Translations under genes and position numbers: made by a program
Source of the DNA: Hygrophila difformis
Lineage: Eukaryota > Streptophyta > Magnoliopsida > Lamiales > Acanthaceae
Assembly: GCA_030278955.1 (NCBI GenBank)
Contig: JAOANR010000014.1
Location: forward strand, 1,183,920 to 1,247,919
DNA: 64,000 nt
Direction of reading: 5' to 3'
Part shown: one piece after another, positions 22,216-34,211 of the stretch
Layout of the letters: each line of letters opens with the position of its first letter
Position numbering within the stretch: position 1 is the stretch's first letter
The notes under the pieces: generated by a model
Database searches by the model: none
The model's input: only the letters and a program-made list of their open reading frames with translations
Told to the model about the DNA's origin: nothing

Positions 22216-22659
22216 ATGGAGGAGATGTTCTATATATTTTTCCTCGGGAATATCGGTCAAGGTTCTCTGCCAAGTCTTTGAGGATTAAGATTGAATCCTT
22301 GCTGGAAAAGGGGAAGGTATTGAAGCTTAAAAATTTGTTTGTTTTCTTCTGATTATGCCTTGGTATTTTCGATTGTAATGAAAATATCTTGTTCCCAAAT
22401 CGCAGCTGCATATCTCGTGAAGGGGGTCCTTTGGTACGACACTGATTACATTTATTGTTGTATATACCGCTATAATTGCTATAATCTCAAGTACCAGGCA
22501 CGCATCTTAAACTTTACATGTTGCGATGTTTATAATCGACTTTGGAGTTGAAATTTTTTCCCACGCGTCTTTGTTGCAGGGAGGAAGATGGTTGTGGAAG
22601 ACGAGGAAGATCTTATGGTTCTGGTACTTTTTTAGTTCAGTCCGACTGATTTATTCTGG
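22216..22659 (+). pseudogene. captured fragment of an At5g03900-like gene
   Basis: Three exon-like blocks remain with their introns. 22216-22316 reads GDVLYIFPREYRSRFSAKSL then RIKIESLLEKGK and ends at a GT. 22406-22500 reads AYLVK, then, one base out of register after five G's (22422-22426), GSFGTTLITFIVVYTAIIA, a membrane segment. 22581-22659 reads EEDGCGRRGRSYGSG and, again in a shifted frame, FSPTDLFW. This order matches the plant plastid-type family represented by Arabidopsis At5g03900 (annotated as iron-sulphur cluster biosynthesis family), from memory. Frameshifts make it non-functional. Confidence 0.6.
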
Positions 22660-23521
22660 TTAGTGCTTTTTTACGTGATATATCTGTACATGAACCGAAA
22701 AGGCATTTATAAGTTTGGAAAATTTCTGGACTTCTAAGCTTGTACGAAGCAATGTTTTATAGTAGTGTCATAGTGTTAGTTTGCTCCACATTGATTCTTT
22801 TTATATGCATGTGAAAGAACCAATTCCTATTAATCAGAGAATTCCAACCCTCTCATTTTGTTAAAAAATGTCTTTCTATTCCATCACTGTTGTTTCTCCC
22901 TGCTTGTGCAATTCATTAGATGAATGGGCAAAAAAAGTTATGGTTGTTTATGCTTTCCTTTGCCCTTTCCATTGCCTGTGCTTTGGGAAGTTAGATTATT
23001 TGTGTGTATCTTTTGAAACAATTGAGGATCTGTTTGGTTTACCTATTGTTGCTAAATCGTAATTACTCATGTTTTCTTGAATGTATCTGGAACTGTTTGC
23101 ACACTTATTGATCTAATTCCATGTCATTTTGATATCCTGGTATTTGTCTAGATAAGAATTTGTCTACTACATGTTTACTTAGGTTTGTCTTAAATGGCCT
23201 TCTATATGTTTGTTCAGATGCCAAAAAAAGTTTCACCTTGTTTATTTACTTTCTAGATTTCCACTTGTAATTGTTAGATAATTGCTACAGTTGTGCGAAT
23301 TTCTGGTTGCCTTTGATGCATCCGGATTTTCCCACCTGCAATGTTCGTCCATCATTTTTTGCCATGGCGTTGTCCACTAGACAAAGCTCACCGCACATTA
23401 TGTTAGGTCCTCATTTGCCTTTGTTACTCTATTCCTAATTCCTTGCTTATCATATTTAAACATTTTTCAACTATCCCTCCAAACATAAACTATACCAGAA
23501 ATATATGGTAATATTTAGGTC

Positions 23522-23522
<1 letters not shown>

Positions 23523-23579
<57 letters not shown>
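23523..23579. repeat. (TTA)n microsatellite
   Basis: About 19 perfect TTA units. Confidence 0.95.
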
Positions 23580-23580
<1 letters not shown>

Positions 23581-24437
23581 AAAAAGGATGGATACATTTG
23601 CAAATATATATCTAAATATATACGTACTATCTGCATTATTGTTCAAATTTAACATTGAAAAGGCCCTTGATGTTTTAGCTCAAATTTATGTTTTGGATTT
23701 GATGTGACTATATTATTGTTCTTGTCACCATTCCAAACATCCTTGATTGTTTATTATAAGTGAAGAAGCGTTCCTACGCAGTTTTGATCCTGCAATTTCA
23801 GTTGTTTACCTTGTATCCTCTCTTATTTTTACAAAGAAATTCAAACCAATTGTTTGTCTTCGTATTTTGGTTATTGAACGAAAATTATGAATACTATAAT
23901 CTATCATTTAGTTAGCGGTTAGTGATGTTAATAGAGAATAAACAGATCTGCATTCCTTATTTATGTTATTTTTGTGTACATTGCAAGAAAGTGTCAATTT
24001 TACCTTTAAAATGCAATTGCAGGTTGAGCGAATCCCTCACACAATTTCCTGATGAACAGGCTGCTTTCGCACTATCTCGCGGTGGACATGGAATCTGTTT
24101 TGGATTCCAAACAAAAGTGGGTATTTGTAATCATTCTTTTAGGCGGGCCATTTTCTTCTGAAGAATTTATTCTCTTTTTTTAGGCCTTTAATTTTTTAAA
24201 TCAAGAAATTGGGGATTTAGAGTTGAGGATTGATCTTAACAGCAAAGGTATGCAGTAGCCTTTTCAAATCTCATGTGTTCTTGGAGGAGGGAAATGAGGT
24301 GAGTGAACAAATTGCATTTTTAATTCTTTTGAGGCACAAAGTGTGTTTTATGGAGCAGAATAGGGAGGGAAATACATTAGTTTGGATAATCTTCAAATGG
24401 GTTTTGGTTTGATTCACCAAGTTGTATTGCAATGTGA

Positions 24438-25240
24438 ATGGCTGATATGCAGAGGCTTGGTCTCCTGGAAAGAGACACTGAGCTGGTAAACTCTATCATT
24501 CAATGTACTATTTAGACGATCCCAGAAGTTTTTTTTGTCGTGTTTGCTTTGTCAATTTCTTGACCCCATTGAATGAAATTGTGTTCTTATGATGTTTTTG
24601 TGTTTACGCCATTAGAGCCCTCAAGAGAGGGGCACATTTGTTGAAGTATGGGCGGAGAGGAAAGCCCAAGTTTTGCCCCTTTCGGCTTTCTTCGGTTAGT
24701 GCTTTCTGAGTTCAAGCCGAGATTTATACATTGCTAAGAGTTCATTTGATATGTGAAAATTAGATATTTAATGAATTAAGGAGTAAAGCTGTGTTCAATG
24801 AGACTGTAGTTTGAAATATGCATTTCTAAAAGTACTACTAAAGATAGAGGCTTTAAATCCATTTAGTCAATTAAGATCATGCTACTTTCTTGTCGAATAA
24901 TCTTTCCAATGTCAATAAGATTAATTGCTAGAGGGAATTATCATAGAGAATATAAGTTATGCTTGATTATTGGTGTTTTAAATCACTAAATCATGTAAAC
25001 TTGATGAGTGATGATGTTCTATCTGTTGTTTGTACATATATCCACAATGAATGGAGCCTTGTTTCGATATGCTTCTAAAGACTTTTCCTAAATGGCAAAT
25101 GTGAACTAACTTTCTAGGATGAGTCTAGCCTGATATGGTATGATGGAAGAGAAGAGAATCAGCTTGAACTATGTTGTGTGTCAATGATAATTCCTGGGCA
25201 GAGGATTATAAGTATTGTTATTGAGATTTTTCATCCAAAG
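24438..25240 (+). pseudogene. captured 5' fragment of a PRAF-type gene (PH domain of RCC1-FYVE proteins)
   Basis: 24438-24485 opens with MADMQRLGLLERDTEL and a GT donor. 24616-24694 reads ALKRGAHLLKYGRRGKPKFC then PFRLSS with a GT donor. 25118-25210 reads DESSLIWYDGREENQLELCC then VSMIIPGQR. This is the start and first half of the N-terminal PH domain of plant PH-RCC1-FYVE (PRAF) proteins in correct exon order. The first two exons do not join in frame and the rest of the PH domain, all RCC1 repeats and the FYVE zinc finger are missing. A further open block at 25558-25690 was not identified. Confidence 0.7.
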
Positions 25241-26166
25241 AAATGTTTATTGAAGTATCATACTATCATTTTCTTCTCTCTGAAACATTTTGTCACTCTG
25301 TAATTCTGAGCAATTCAAGGAAAGAAAATTAAATTATCAATCATGATTTGGTTGTGTATTTCTTTTGTGTGTATGGATCTAATTTCACTTTTTTTGCTCG
25401 ATGCTGGGGAATATCCTCCCATCTCAAACTCTCAATCCCATGAAATGATAAATGGGTTCGAATAAATGGTTTAGTTCTTTTTCGAAGATTTGATACCTCT
25501 TCCATTCAGTTGACTTAACAAATTGACCATACACAATGCATGCTATATTTCTTACAGGATGACGAGAAGGCATTGATACAGCGAGCGCTGCCAATGTCTA
25601 TGGATGGTACTTCATCCACTGCAGCTGTGCGGGACACACTCACATGTCAGATGCATCTGCTGATGATCATGATTTGCAACTTGGTGAGATCTTCTGCATC
25701 ATGTTTTGTATTGCAATAACTCATCTATTAATATGCAATAACTCATCTATTAATTATGTGTGATTTCATATGTGCTTGGCATCACATTCTTGATTTTACC
25801 GTTTAAATATTGCTCAGTCACATTCATTCATTGCGAACTGGCCTTGGCTCCGCCGTCTTTGTTGCAGCACGGCTCCATCCATCGTGTGGAAAGTATTGCT
25901 TGTTAATTTTGATGTTTCCGAATTCGAATTTTGTTGTTTGCTTGTTTCTAAGTTGATAATGAAAGGAGGGGTAAGGTGCGGTCAACTATTCGGCCGGAGA
26001 GCCGTGAAGCAACATTATGCAATTTAAAGCATTGATCCAGGACATTTTGCATGAGTTGAAATGAGTCGTAGAGCTATGTAGCTACATTTGACTATGCGAC
26101 AATGACTACTAAAATATCAAATTCATCCTAACATGCGCAGCGTAGCGCGCACATGACGAGTACTAG

Positions 26167-26626
26167 TATATATATATATATACATATAGTACTTTAAAAA
26201 GTGCTACTAATACTACCATCATATGTCATAATAAATAAGAATCATAATAATTCTCACAAATTGCTTGGTATAACACCCTTACATAAGTAAGTTGTAATAC
26301 GATAATGATATATCCCTTTCTAACATGAAATTAAAATTGAGTTGGGAACACAATTATATTAAATTATTTGGATACCATCCTTCATTCCAGCTCCATACTT
26401 ATTTGGACTTTCCCCTACCTAAGTTTTATAAAGGCAAACATTAAACAACGCATTAAAATTAAATATAGCCCTGTAGGCTGTAGCTTTCTTATAAAAGTAG
26501 ACTTGGACATACATCATCATCCATTCATCATATATTCAATTCTCTGATCTCTACTACTTTCCATTGAATTCCATTCCAGTATTCCCCTGTAATAATTTCC
26601 AATTCTCTAGCTCATCTCTTTTTGAA
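26167..26626 (+). promoter_or_regulatory. SWEET promoter region with TATA box
   Basis: Spacer between the Helitron 3' end and the SWEET start codon. A good TATA box (TATAAAA, 26490-26496) lies about 130 bases before the ATG, leaving a 5' untranslated region of roughly 100 bases. The Helitron end is about 460 bp from the start codon, so it forms the distal promoter. Confidence 0.55.
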
Positions 26627-29600
26627 ATGGACACATTACTTTTCGTTATTGGTGTCATAGGTATGTATGTATAGAGCTACTTGTAATAGTATTATCATAT
26701 GTTATACTATATGCAAATACAGTATATATTTTAATTTCTGGTTCATTCTTCTTGTACTTTTTTTTTCCTCAGGTAACATAATCTCTATTCTCATGTTCCT
26801 TTCCCCTGGGTATGTTTGTATGCGCATACCATACTTGTGTTCATCATTTCCAAAAGTATATAATGGAGCTAGTTTCATATACAATAGTAGTATGTAAATA
26901 ATAATAATTGCAGGAGGACATTTGTGAGAATAGTGAAGAAGCAATCAACGGAGGAATTTGAAAGCCTTCCTTACATCTGCACGCTGCTGAGTTCGTCTCT
27001 GTGGACATACTACGGCCTGATTAAGCCCGGGAGTTATCTTGTCGCCACTGTCAATGCCTTTGGTGTCGTCGTTGAGATTGTTTATGTCGCCTTGTTTCTC
27101 TCTTTCGCCCCTCCATCCCAAAGGGTAACTAACTACTACTAACCCTTGTTTTTTTTTCTTTCTTTTTTTTTTTCAATCCTAGCTAGATTGTTGTTGGGAT
27201 TAATTATTAATTGATGATGATGTTCAATTTGTGGATTGGCAGAGGAAGACAGCAGCATATTGTGGAATTCTGAATGTTGGGGGATGTGGGGCAGCAATAT
27301 TCATCACATACTGGGGTTTGGATGGAGAAATGAGGATCAACGCAGTGGGGTTGATGTGTTCCGGTCTGAATATTATCATGTATGCTTCTCCCCTCTCTGC
27401 CCTGGTAAGACAGATTAATAACATATATAATTATTTAATACTTCTAATATTTTTAATTATGATATACATGAATGTCGTCACTCATCATGGTGCATGTGTG
27501 GTAACAAATTAAAAAAGCCAAGCAGGTTGAGTTGTTCCAAGGGATAGGCTTAGGTAATTAATTAGGTCATTATTATTATTATAAGTGCTAAAAAAAACAG
27601 TATCAGCAGCCAGGATAGCATATACTACAGTATGTTATTGATGAAAAAGAAAGCGAAAAAGAATGATTAATTGAATGGCTTTAGAGTTAACACTACTACT
27701 GAATATGAATTCAACATTTATATCTTTTTTTTTTTTTGGTAAACAACATTTATATCTTATTATCCGTGTTGTGAATGAAGAATTAATAATTCATATAAGG
27801 ATAATATATAATGCATAATTTATGACATAACGTCATTCAATTATGCAGCTTGTATAAAATCCAAAATAATACTGCTGGTAGAAAAAAACAACAAAACCCC
27901 AAAGAAAAAATACATGCACTTGTAGTTTTTAAATTTAGTAATTAAGAACTTATCCCAAATGCTATATAAAATAAAGCACAAATTTGGATGCAATATGTCG
28001 ATCTCATTATTCTTTTGAATTGTGATGTTAACGTACGGACAACGTCATCACCATGCTCCGGCTATATGTAATATTCTTTCTTCAATATTGGAGTTGTTGA
28101 CTTCTTGCATTGTAGTAAAGTACTATATACTCCCTCCCTACTTTTTTTTTTAGGTTACGTTTTGACTTTTTTTATTATTCATTATAGCACTGTGACTTCT
28201 ATTTTTGTTATAGTTATAGAAGACAAAATATAGTCAAGTAAGATCTTGTTGGATTCGTCTCATCTTGTAGATTTTAAATATCAAATTTTTAGAATTTTTA
28301 CTTGTACCGAATTTGAGTTATTAATCGTTGAAAATATGCATTGACATACGTGCAAATGAGAGGTGTAACATTTGAAAAAAACGAAGGAAGTATATACTAC
28401 TATACCTGAATGTTGATTAAATAAAAAGCACTGGAAATAATATAATATATAATAAATCGTGGTTTACTATAATATAGTACTCTATATGAAGTAAATGTAA
28501 AAAGTGAAATTACTTGGTATGATCATGATTATAATGAATGAAATTATTAATTTGATGTATGTGTGCTTGTGTATGGTTTGTAATAATACTTAGAAAAGAG
28601 TGGTGAGAAGAAAGAGCGTGGAATACATGCCAATTCTCGTATCGGTGTTTGTAATGTTGAATGGCGGCGTTTGGAGTCTCTACGCCCTTCTTCCTCCCCA
28701 CCACCCCGACTGCTTTCTTGGAGTATGTTTCTCTCTTCTTCCTCATTCTCTTTCATTTTATTACTCCCTTCGTCCCAGTTAATGCGTCTTGTTTGACTTT
28801 TTGACACTGTTCCTTGTTCAGTCTTGACTCAATTTTCTTACGAGTATATATTTTTTTTAAAAAAATAGTCGAGCTAGGTCTTATTAGAATCATATGATCA
28901 TGTAGTTTTAGAATATACTTTCTCCGTTTTAAAATTTTTGCTACATTTGGTTTAAGGTTAGTGTTCACACACCTATTTTTACTTCTTACCCAAAAAAAAA
29001 AAAAACACACCACTTTTACTTAAAGTTATATCATAGTTATACAAGTTAAAATATAGTTAAATACGATCTTGTTAGATTCGTCTTGTCTTTTAGTTTTTAA
29101 ATATCAAACTTCTAAAATTTTTACTTATACCGAACTTGAATTATTAATAGTTGAAAATGTGCATTAGACTCCGTGCACTGTAGGTCCTTAGCAACTATAA
29201 AAAAACGGATGAAGTATATTTTACATAATTTTTCATTGCATATGTTTTGAGATATTAACGATTGAAAAAATGCATTACATTATGTGCAGAAGTCAAACAA
29301 CACAAGTTAAATGAGACGAAGGGATTACTTAGTACTATTTCTTTATTTATTACTTAAATGTTACTAATACTACTACTACTAATCATCATCATCATCATCA
29401 TCATCATTTTTCTAATCTACAATTACCAATTGAGAGGAATTCAATTCAATTGCGTAATCATTGTGTGCTTACGTGCATGATCAAACATTATGAAATACTA
29501 CTAAATTATATTTGCCTCACGCTACCAACGCTGAGTAGTCAGTCATTTACAGTTTGATCCTTCTATTTTTATTAGTTATAGTATATCCTAAAACAAGGGA

Positions 29601-30111
29601 GTTGATCAACAATTTTTCTAGTAACGCATCGTTTGAATATGGGCAGGTGTAATTATTCATCCATTGATTAAATCCCATGTCCAACCAAACTCGTATGATT
29701 GCTAAAGGTTCAAACTCATTACCTAACGTTGTTTGCCACCATCCATGCATGCCATTATTATTGCCTGTTTGATCCATTATTATTATTATTTTTTTTTTTA
29801 CTCAACAGCCTATACAAATTAGGAAATACAAATTAGTAAATGGGTGGGTACACACAAAGCCTGTTTGATCCATTTGAACTTACACACATTGCATGTCATT
29901 ATTATTAATTACTACTATTATTGTTACACTGCAGGTACCAAACGCCATTGGATTTGTACTGGGAGTAGTACAAATAGTGCTTTATGCAATTTACAGAAGC
30001 CCCAAGGCCGCCGCATCAAAGCAGCAGCAATCTCCAGAAGCAAACTTGGATCAAAGTTTGTTGCAGAAAGAGCCGTTGTTCCTCGCGCCATCTGCTTCTG
30101 CACACTGCTGA
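26627..30111 (+). CDS. SWEET sugar transporter, clade IV (SWEET16/17-like)
   Basis: Six exons (26627-26660, 26773-26809, 26914-27124, 27243-27404, 28594-28722, 29935-30111) encode 249 residues. SWEETs are seven-helix uniporters with two MtN3 triple-helix repeats joined by one helix. Seen here: MDTLLFVIGVIGNIISILMF, RTFVRIVKKQSTEEFESLPY with ICTLLSSSLWTYYG, the pocket motif TVNAFGVVVEI, ASPLSAL, KSVEYMPILVSVFVMLNGGV and the second pocket motif VPNAIGFVLGVVQIVLYAIY. The conserved prolines of helices 1, 2, 5 and 6 are present. MDTLLFVIGVIGN and the short Gln-rich tail resemble the vacuolar glucose/fructose carriers SWEET16/17; tonoplast location is inferred. SPGRTF replaces the usual SPVKTF. Introns 4 and 5 are swollen by MITEs and a SINE. 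Confidence 0.93.
28130..28390. mobile_element. Stowaway-like MITE in SWEET intron 4
   Basis: Diverged inverted ends (CTCCCTCCCTACTTTTTTTT left; AAAAAAACGAAGGAAG right) flanked by TA. 261 bp. Confidence 0.65.
28764..29325. mobile_element. Stowaway MITE split by another (28918-29214), SWEET intron 5
   Basis: Outer ends CTCCCTTCGTCCCAGTTAAT and the inverse of ATCCCTTCGTCTCATTTAAC, TA on both sides. The inner element (297 bp) starts CTTTCTCCGTTTTAAAATTT and ends AAAACGGATGAAG, also flanked by TA. The outer copy without its guest would be about 265 bp. Confidence 0.8.
29779..29858 (-). mobile_element. 5'-truncated SINE in SWEET intron 5
   Basis: An exact 16-bp direct repeat, GCCTGTTTGATCCATT, flanks it (29763-29778 and 29859-29874). 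Its T-run and ACTCAACAGCCTATACA match, on the minus strand, the tail of the SINEs at 35003 and 36570. Confidence 0.75.
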
Positions 30112-30854
30112 ACACTACCATTTTCCAAGAGAATCTCCATTCTTGCTTGGAAAATCCAATACATATACACCATATTGTTCTCGTGCTGTTATGAGCACAC
30201 CAGGGTATCATATATGTTCGCACAAGTCTTTCGCAGGAGTATTATATATATGGCGCGAATTGAAAGCATGCATATTATCGCTATGGGAGACTCCATTACC
30301 ATGTTTATGTTCTTTTTTGACATTGTCAAGGTTGCAAGCTCATCAGCCAAACAACCGGCCATAGATAGACAGATAGACAGACAGACAGACACACACACAC
30401 GAACTAAAAGGTGAGCAAAATCACAAAACTATGCAAGGAAGAATACATACAAACCACAGTAAATATAGTAGTTCTCCAAGTTAATGCAGCCAACAACCCA
30501 TAAGGAAAGATGACAATTAAAGAAAATTTACAAGACTGTGGTCAGAAGAACAGATATACAAAAAATTGCGGCAACAATATTAGCATCTGCAATAAACTCT
30601 AGCAGCTAACTATGAATGAACAACCAGCTTAGATACCTACATACAGAGGGACACCTCACACTCACAAAATGCTAAAAGACTGACTTACTTCTGCAATTTA
30701 CACATCGTTATTCTTGATATTCCATTGTGATAGATTGTCGAAAATATTCAAATTACCTAAGGCACATTTGAGGGGTAGTTTTTTCTACCAAAGAGCTATG
30801 GACAGATAAAAAGCTAGGTTAAGCTTTACATTCACCTTCTCGGATGCAACAAAC
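30112..30854. other. convergent 3' region of SWEET and PP1
   Basis: Holds both 3' untranslated regions of the tail-to-tail genes. A GATAGACA/(AC)n microsatellite lies at 30362-30402. No gene. Confidence 0.6.
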
Positions 30855-30989
30855 TTACATATTGGCTTTCTGATATGTCAGGTGCCTCGTAGTTTCGGGG
30901 GCTGTTGATTGATGAAAAATAGTAATAATTACAAATAGGAAAAAGAATAAGGATGATAAATGCTTCAAACTCAACCATATCAATCCATC

Positions 30990-31054
<65 letters not shown>

Positions 31055-33344
31055 TACCTTTTTCAGAGTCACCTTTGAGCTGGTGGCCACGGCCCACGGG
31101 TTTCAAAATCTCAAATGAACATACTAGTGATTCATCAACGCTTAAAAGTGCACCAACATTGTCAAACTCTCCGCCATAATTTGGAGCAGAAAATATTGTG
31201 ACAAGTCTACGTTTTGCAAAGAACTCATAACCGTCCTCCACCACCTATATCAGGGGATTAGTATTGTTCCTTCATATGGTAACTCAAATGAAGAAAATAT
31301 GCAGCAAGAAAAGATAAAATCTAATTCTTCTCCGAACTCATGAATACAGAATTTCACAGGCTAAAGTGAAACTTCCAGCATCGAGATTAAATTCAGGTAG
31401 TGTAAAATAATAATATTGCAGTACATGTAGGGTGTAAATTTATTTCATCAATTTTTCGTAGAATAAACACTCAAAGTTTGCTCCTCAACTTTGTTGGAAA
31501 AAGGCTACCAAACATTAATTTCAAGTGTTAGCATTTTCTATAAACAAATTGCACCCCAACACACAAAATTTTGGCCAGGAAAACAGTGGAGAAGACTGCC
31601 AAGCATTGTTTATTTTTCATTGTTGGAGCAAAAATTCCCAAAGTTTCCGCCAAACAACACAAATAATATACATCCAAATAAGAAAATGTGAACAAGGCAT
31701 AAGAAGAAATAGATATTAAGTATCAACAAGATGCAATGATATTCATCAGAGGATGCAACACACACCTGATGGCCGCGGCAAATGAGGTCAAGGTCATTTT
31801 TTTCTAAGAATTCAGCAACTGCGTCAGGCCCAAAAACACACGAAACACCTCTATCACTGTCAGACCAACCCTTAATTCTTGGATCAGGATCGGACCAAAG
31901 CAAATCGCATAAAAGACCGTTATCTGGAACTTCGGTAGGCCTAGTTATTTCTTTTATCTGATCCAAAGTTTTTAACTCCGGGGAAAGTCCTCCATGCATA
32001 CAAAGTATCTTTTCATCTATCAGGGCTGATACAGGCAAACAATTAAAGCACTCGGTGAATATCTTCCATAGTCGGACATTGAATCTCCTTTTACATTCAT
32101 CGTAAAATCCATATATGCGGTTGATTTTGGCATCTTCATGGTTTCCCCTCAGAAGGAAAACTTTATCTGGATATCTTATCTTGTAAGCCAATAGCAAACA
32201 TATTGTTTCTAAACTCTGCTTTCCTCTATCAACATAATCTCCGAGGAAAAGGTAATTTGCAGAAGGTGGATACCCACCGTACTCAAAGAGCCTTAACATG
32301 TCTTGGTATTGTCCATGTATGTCACCTGTAACACACATTTACACCTTTGATAAGAAAACCAAGAAGCAATATGTACTCAATGAAAATTTTGGATCCAACC
32401 CTGTAAGAGGTCAATGAGATCCTCAGAAATCCATAAAATCCAAAGATTATTTGGGTAAGTATTCATGATCACAGTTATAAAATGCATCTAATCACACTTA
32501 TTCAGCACTATGGTGAATTAAAATATGAGAGAAAATAGTCAATTTTATCGAAATTGATAACTGTTCCTAACGTCCACGAAGATTCAAATTTGGATTACTT
32601 TTGATGGAGACTCCACAAAATGACAAATCAAAACACAACTGGCCGTATTAAGAGTTTTAATAATCGGCACCACTTTTTCAATGTTTTCCAAAAAAGAACT
32701 GACATTCTGTAAGGGCCTTATAACATAATTAAGATACGAACACGCTAAACACTACTCAAGAATCGTCTCATAAGCAACCATGGAGCGTATCCCTCAATAT
32801 TTAAAATACATATGACACCTACAAACAAGAAATTCATCTCAACATATACAGGCAAGCAAAAAGTATACGACTTGCATCGAAAAGAATTCAAACAACTACT
32901 ACCAAACACCTAAGATTCCAATATTTCACAATTCTAACTTCTAAAGGCACCCATACCGACGAATTACTCTATCAAGAAACCAGTTTTATCAATTATATAA
33001 AGCACATTCGTTCAACCATGGTCAATGGGCACCAATTTTTATCCAAACAAAAGAACCCTAGCATATCCTGCATAACCCAAATACACATAGCCACCGCACA
33101 AGCATTCAAATTACGAGATCAATTGATGAGGAAAGGAAAAATCAAGTTACAGACCGCAGATCCTGATGGGGGGACGGAGCTGGAGGAGAGTTGGTTCGGA
33201 AAGGAAGATTTGGCGGGCGTTGACGCAGAGCTGGCGGATCTCGGCCTCGGAGAGCTGGACTTGCCTCCCTCCCTTGCCTTCCAACAGGCGCCGTATGATA
33301 TCATCCAGCACCGCCTTGTCCATCGTCCCCTCCATCGACATCAT
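30855..33344 (-). CDS. serine/threonine protein phosphatase PP1 catalytic subunit (TOPP-like)
   Basis: Four exons (33155-33344, 31766-32325, 31058-31244, 30855-30901) give 327 residues, the normal size for plant type-one phosphatases. The metallophosphatase motifs are all intact: GDIHG, GDYVDRG, RGNHE, the active-site HGG, and [11 protein letters not shown]; they bind the two metal ions that drive phosphate-ester hydrolysis. The start [20 protein letters not shown] is the typical plant TOPP opening; the frame is open four codons upstream but without an ATG. The short last exon supplies [15 protein letters not shown]. The catalytic subunit works with varied regulatory subunits in nucleus and cytoplasm. 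Tail-to-tail with SWEET. Confidence 0.95.
30994..31048. repeat. (GA)n microsatellite in PP1 intron 3
   Basis: About 27 GA units lying directly beside the donor of PP1 exon 3; on the transcribed strand it is a long CT tract just inside the intron. Confidence 0.95.
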
Positions 33345-34211
33345 CTTTGAATTCAATGATTTTTTCTTTCTTTTGTTTTTTTTCCCCCACGGAAATTCTC
33401 AATTCAATCGCTTGAAAGGCACGGGATTGTTATCAAAACTGGTTATTTTGGTGGTGGCTGGGGGAAGACAGTGCAATTGGGTTTGGATTGGGAGATGAGA
33501 TTGGCCGGAAATCAATTATGGTTGGATGACTTGGATCTCATATTGTTGTTTACAGTTCTCCTTGATTCTTCTGTAATTTTATTACCATGTGTTGGAAGAC
33601 ATGTCGTTTTAGTATTATAAATAAATTTAAATTTAGTACACTACAATTTTGCTCATTCTAAGTATCCAAAATACTCTAATTTTTTCTTTTATTATAAACA
33701 AAAAAAAAAAAAACATATATATAATTGTAATTCCAACTCTACACCACACCCCGTTCTCTTTTTTTTTTTTTAAAAAAAAAAACATAACTCACCCCACGTA
33801 GTATATCTCCTTCGACTTTTCTTTTTTAAAAATCTTGACATTAAATCCTTAATCTAACTGGCCAGAATATGGCTCAGTTCATACAAAAAATAATGCAAAA
33901 ATTTACTAGCGTGATTTATAAAATGGCAAAAAGAAAAGTTATTTACTTCTTTGTATTTGAATTCCGGCACATACAATCCAACCCAAGTCCTTTGCTTAAT
34001 TTGTCAAAGTCCATACCACTCACGCCAACAACATTTGCTAATTCCCAAGTGTTGAACCTATATCGTTTTAATGTAAGATTTTTTTAAGCATAGTGCCAAC
34101 GTTAGAAACATTTTTATAATTTAGAAAAATGTTCAAACTTCTAGGCTTTGTTATAATTTATTTTTATTTTTATATATTTTTTTAGATAACCAATAAAGGC
34201 CAGGAATAGGG

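Larger units (their letters stand above)
20241..26166 (+). mobile_element. probable non-autonomous Helitron carrying gene fragments
   Basis: The 3' end has the full Helitron signature: a GC-rich hairpin (TGCGC, bulged A, GC, loop GTA, GC, GCGCA at 26134-26151), 11 bases, then CTAG at 26163-26166 followed by host T. The 5' end is less sure: a TC at 20241 preceded by A begins an AT-rich start, and the sequence ACCATACTACCCTCATC after the nested MITE suits a Helitron 5' region. A similar TCTAAATATATACG at 23611 could be a rival 5' end. Inside are intron-containing decayed pieces of two unrelated genes in the same orientation. No Rep/helicase is present. Confidence 0.7.

Noticed and set aside
23523..23579. 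Regular TTA array as a CRISPR or tandem gene remnant
   Set aside because: Simple trinucleotide microsatellite without spacers.
25558..25690. Open block DDEKALIQRALPMSMDG as further PRAF exon
   Set aside because: I could not align it to the PH, linker or RCC1 parts with any confidence, so it is left unassigned inside the Helitron.
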